NCBI GenBank assembly: GCA_002399265.1
Contig: DHDG01000020.1
Coordinates: forward strand, 30,019-54,724
Direction of reading: 5' to 3'
DNA: 24,706 bases
Source: Firmicutes bacterium UBA4882
GTDB taxonomy: Bacteria > Bacillota > UBA4882
The notes under the pieces are model-generated. The model saw nothing but the letters and a program-made list of their open reading frames with translations. It had not been told where the DNA came from and made no database searches. Positions 22,353 to 24,706 of this stretch are shown here, piece after piece; positions within the stretch are counted from its first letter, which is position 1, and each line of letters begins with the position of its first letter. A program made the position numbers and the translations under genes.

Positions 22353-24407
22353 ATGAAAAGTACCAGAATGTCCTTGTTGCTCGTTTTATTGACAGCATTT
22401 CTTATATCTATGTCCGGCTGCGGCGCGGCAGGTTCAGTGGAAGGTTATGTTTATGGAGCTGGTGACAGTAACAGCGGTATGACAAGAATTGTTTTGTCAG
22501 GGGAACGCCTCGGCTCGGATTATGTGCCGATCAGCGGGGCCAGCGTCGCCTGTACTGGAGCAAAAACCAGTGCGCGGACCAATGCCAGTGGCTTTTTTCG
22601 CATTGATAACGTCAGAGTGGGCAAGCAGACGCTCACAGCTGTTTACAACTCATTTTCCTTGTCAAGAGCGGTGACGATTGTCAGAGACCAGACCACTTTA
22701 GTGAATCTGGCCGACACCAAGCCGCTCGATCCGAAAAAGTGGACCGTTTTGGTGTACCTGGCCTCCGATAATGATCTTGCGCAAAACGGTTTCGATGTTA
22801 ATGACCTTAAAGAGATGGAAGCAGTAGGCTCTAATAACGATCTCAATATTGTCGTACAATACGACGGCTGGAGCTATGGTGATAGTGAGCGTTTATACAT
22901 CAAACCTGGCAAATCGGTAGCGCTGGAACATCTTGGTGAGGTTGACATGTCGCTCGGCTCCACTCTGGAAGAATTTGTTAAGTGGGGCCTGACTAATTTT
23001 CCGGCTGAGCATACCATGCTGGTATTGTGGAATCATGGCGGCGGTGTCTGGCCGCGCAGTGTCAGTGGCGGGGCGCAGGCGCAGGCGCAGGCTCAGGCTC
23101 AGGCGGCTAAGGTTGGCGGAAAGGATAGTGGTGGTGCGCTACTGCCGCAAGGGATCGGCTGGGATGATGGTGGCGTACCGGGCGGGGGCGGTACCTGGGA
23201 CTGTCTGACTACAGATGAACTGCGGATTGCTTTGGAAGGTGCTTATGAGGCTGTGCCTGGGAAGAAGATTAACATCATTGACTTTGACGCTTGTCTGATG
23301 CAAATGTATGAAGTCTGCCTGGAACTCGACGGTCTGACGGATTATATTGTCGGTTCGGAAGAAGTTACTCCTGGACCGGGCAACCCGTATGATGCGATTC
23401 TCGGATTACTGGCAGCCGATCCTGACATGACGGCGGAAGCTTACGCCAGCGCGATTGTTGATGAATTTTTCGCGTATTATCCGGTCCCGGCAGGCATGTT
23501 ATTTGACGGTCTGACCCAGTCGGCCATTAAAATGACCGATGGCGATACAGACTGGGCGAATTTCAAGGCAGCGGTGAGCAATTTCGGAACGGCGCTGGCT
23601 GGACTGACTGGCAATGAACTGCAGGCTTTCCGTGACAGACTCGCCGGAGTTTACGTTTTCTCGGATGGAGGCCGCGTGGAGAATTTCGATGTTTCACCGG
23701 TCTTGCGTTTTGAGTATCGGGAAAATGCTGACTTGGGTGTGTTGGCGGATTTAATCCTGAACAGTGCGAACGCGAGTGCTTTGCCTAGCCTGCAGGACGC
23801 AGCTGCAGATCTGCTGACTCTATTGGATGGTAATCGAGTCGTAATTAACAACAGGGGTGAAACCGGTATAAGTGATTATGGCCACGGCAGCTACGAAGCG
23901 GCTCGCGGTTTGGCGATTATGATGCCCCGGGGAATTTACGACTGGCGCTACTACAATGGTGCCGATCAGTATGGGAAGTTGAAAATCGCCAACACCAGCT
24001 GGTGGGATGCGATTCATAATCTTATGCCATCGAAGACAATAGCGCAGGACAAATTAACCGTCAAGGTGTCCTGGGCGAATGGAGATTTGGATCTCTATTC
24101 CTTTGAACCGCACGGTGGCAGGTATGCATCCAGGCGCGGCTATTATGATCCGATCTCGCCCAACGGTACCTTTTCTGCGAATGCCTCCTCCCCTGATGGC
24201 AGCACAACAGTTTCGGAGACTTATACATTGTATGAGGCGAGCCATGAGGTTGGACGCTATGCTTTCAATGTATATTGTAGCTCATACAATGGCAGTTCGA
24301 TTAGCGCCAAGGTGGATGTCTTGCATAATGGCATACTAATTAAGAGCGATACGCACACTTTCGCAGGCGTCGAAGACTACATCTATTTTGACGTAGACGT
24401 TCAATAG
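22353..24407 (+). CDS. clostripain-family (C11) cysteine peptidase lipoprotein
   Basis: This 684-residue protein is a probable cell-surface cysteine peptidase. A lipoprotein signal peptide (LLLVLLTAFLISMSGC) gives a lipidated Cys23, although the residue at -3 is Met rather than the usual Leu. A beta-sandwich like the carboxypeptidase regulatory domain follows (about 28-118, with ARTNASGFFRIDNVRVGKQT). Then comes a C11 clostripain domain from about 129 (WTVLVYLASDNDL), with probable catalytic His228 (WNHGGG) and Cys314 (DACLM). The C-terminal part from about 570 (LTVKVSWANGDLDLYSFEPHGG) is a beta-rich domain similar to secreted-protein modules of the DUF2135 or pre-peptidase type. An AQ repeat sits between the catalytic residues. 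The ATG at 22353 has AAGGGG seven bases upstream. Its substrate is unknown. Confidence 0.88.
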   Translation: MKSTRMSLLLVLLTAFLISMSGCGAAGSVEGYVYGAGDSNSGMTRIVLSGERLGSDYVPISGASVACTGAKTSARTNASGFFRIDNVRVGKQTLTAVYNSFSLSRAVTIVRDQTTLVNLADTKPLDPKKWTVLVYLASDNDLAQNGFDVNDLKEMEAVGSNNDLNIVVQYDGWSYGDSERLYIKPGKSVALEHLGEVDMSLGSTLEEFVKWGLTNFPAEHTMLVLWNHGGGVWPRSVSGGAQAQAQAQAQAAKVGGKDSGGALLPQGIGWDDGGVPGGGGTWDCLTTDELRIALEGAYEAVPGKKINIIDFDACLMQMYEVCLELDGLTDYIVGSEEVTPGPGNPYDAILGLLAADPDMTAEAYASAIVDEFFAYYPVPAGMLFDGLTQSAIKMTDGDTDWANFKAAVSNFGTALAGLTGNELQAFRDRLAGVYVFSDGGRVENFDVSPVLRFEYRENADLGVLADLILNSANASALPSLQDAAADLLTLLDGNRVVINNRGETGISDYGHGSYEAARGLAIMMPRGIYDWRYYNGADQYGKLKIANTSWWDAIHNLMPSKTIAQDKLTVKVSWANGDLDLYSFEPHGGRYASRRGYYDPISPNGTFSANASSPDGSTTVSETYTLYEASHEVGRYAFNVYCSSYNGSSISAKVDVLHNGILIKSDTHTFAGVEDYIYFDVDVQ
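23073..23102 (+). repeat. hexanucleotide tandem repeat encoding (Ala-Gln)5
   Basis: Five tandem copies of GCGCAG, the last two changed to GCTCAG, lie in the peptidase gene and add residues 241-250 (AQAQAQAQAQ) between the catalytic His and Cys. In-frame gain or loss of units would change the length of this loop. Confidence 0.9.
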
Positions 24408-24416
24408 TGGGATGGG

Positions 24417-24460
24417 TGATCCGAATGGGGAAGACTTAATCGACTTAATCGGATCATTTT
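24417..24460 (+). terminator. possible terminator after the C11 peptidase gene
   Basis: An 8-bp stem (TGATCCGA / TCGGATCA) is followed by TTTT, ten bases after the stop. The 24-base loop is long and contains GACTTAATC twice in direct repeat, so the call is moderate. Confidence 0.55.
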
Positions 24461-24560
24461 CCATAATGCACCGGTTGCTTGGCTGTGCGAACATGTGTTA
24501 AGATAGCAAAGTCGCCTCGGCGCGGACAGGTAATGTGAACCTCGGAAGGCATTCCGAATC

Positions 24561-24706
24561 ATGTTCAACAGCGCCGTACCAGATATGGCAGATATTTGGC
24601 GGAATGGAACAGACTTCTGCTTGACGGCGGCGACAAGATGTGATAATCTATTAAAGCGGCTCAGCAATGGAAATACCAATGTAAAGCCGTCTCAGAAGAC
24701 TCATGG
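24561..24706 (+). CDS. possible start of an unrecognised reading frame, cut by the window edge
   Basis: From an ATG at 24561 the frame stays open for 48 codons to the window end (begins MFNSAVPDMADIWRNGTDF). GGAAGG (24544-24549) lies 11 bases upstream, but inside a 6-bp hairpin (TCGGAA/TTCCGA, 24542-24557). I do not recognise the product and the composition is unremarkable, so it may be chance. The rest of 24461-24560 holds nothing I can name. Confidence 0.15.
   Translation, partial: MFNSAVPDMADIWRNGTDFCLTAATRCDNLLKRLSNGNTNVKPSQKTH

Noticed and set aside
24521..24600. Possible signal recognition particle RNA (TGTGAACC...GGAAGG)
   Set aside because: The conserved apical loop, with GGAAGCAGC and the CAGG step, is missing, and the flanks do not pair as a long helix.
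24401..24679. Minus-strand open frame of 92 codons at the right end
   Set aside because: It has no recognisable motif, runs into the end of the convergent peptidase gene and covers the possible terminator, so it is probably chance.

Overview
This window is the chromosomal replication origin of a bacterium of the phylum Bacillota. Everything left of about 11,980 is coded leftward and everything right of 12,562 is coded rightward, so genes point away from a non-coding origin. The gene order rpmH-rnpA-yidD-yidC-jag-mnmE-mnmG-rsmG-parA-parB on one side and dnaA-dnaN-recF-gyrB-gyrA on the other is the classic Bacillota origin layout. Two 16-bp parS palindromes, a RemB-type DUF370 gene, a DUF4446 gene and a UPF0180 (YkuS-like) gene support this. 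The base composition looks close to balanced, and the left-end diaminopimelate dehydrogenase resembles the Symbiobacterium (type II) enzyme. I therefore favour a clostridial or limnochordial type lineage, but the sequence alone does not fix the class.

Left arm, read outward from the origin (minus strand): a consensus promoter drives rpmH, rnpA, yidD, yidC and jag, which end at a strong terminator (9823-9848). The tRNA-modification pair mnmE-mnmG follows with rsmG. Then come parA-parB with parS sites and a DUF4446 membrane protein, ending at a terminator at 3290-3316. An M23 peptidase and a bactofilin form a cell-shape unit ending at a terminator at 1634-1656. Then a UPF0180 gene and ddh. Positions 1-179 hold nothing I can recognise.

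Origin: the 581-bp rpmH-dnaA gap holds consensus and near-consensus DnaA boxes and a T-rich stretch. The 249-bp dnaA-dnaN gap holds more degenerate boxes and, just before dnaN, tandem boxes followed by a short GC step, three CTA trios and an AT-rich stretch. This matches the known Bacillus-type unwinding element, so the origin looks bipartite.

Right arm (plus strand): dnaA, dnaN, recF, a DUF721/DciA-like protein extended by a zinc ribbon, remB, gyrB and gyrA, closed by a strong terminator (22254-22285). A secreted clostripain-family (C11) lipoprotein peptidase follows. The last 299 bases hold a possible terminator and possibly the start of an unrecognised reading frame that runs off the edge.

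The genes serve replication initiation (dnaA, dnaN, DciA-like, gyrase), origin segregation (parABS), repair (recF), translation and tRNA maturation (L34, RnpA, MnmE/G, RsmG), membrane insertion (YidC, YidD, Jag) and envelope shape (bactofilin, M23 peptidase). Most are ordinary for this locus. The points that stand out are an apparent one-base frameshift in rpmH, the origin unwinding element, a repeated CACCGGTGG palindrome flanking it, the extended DciA-like protein, and an alanine at the quinolone-resistance position of GyrA.
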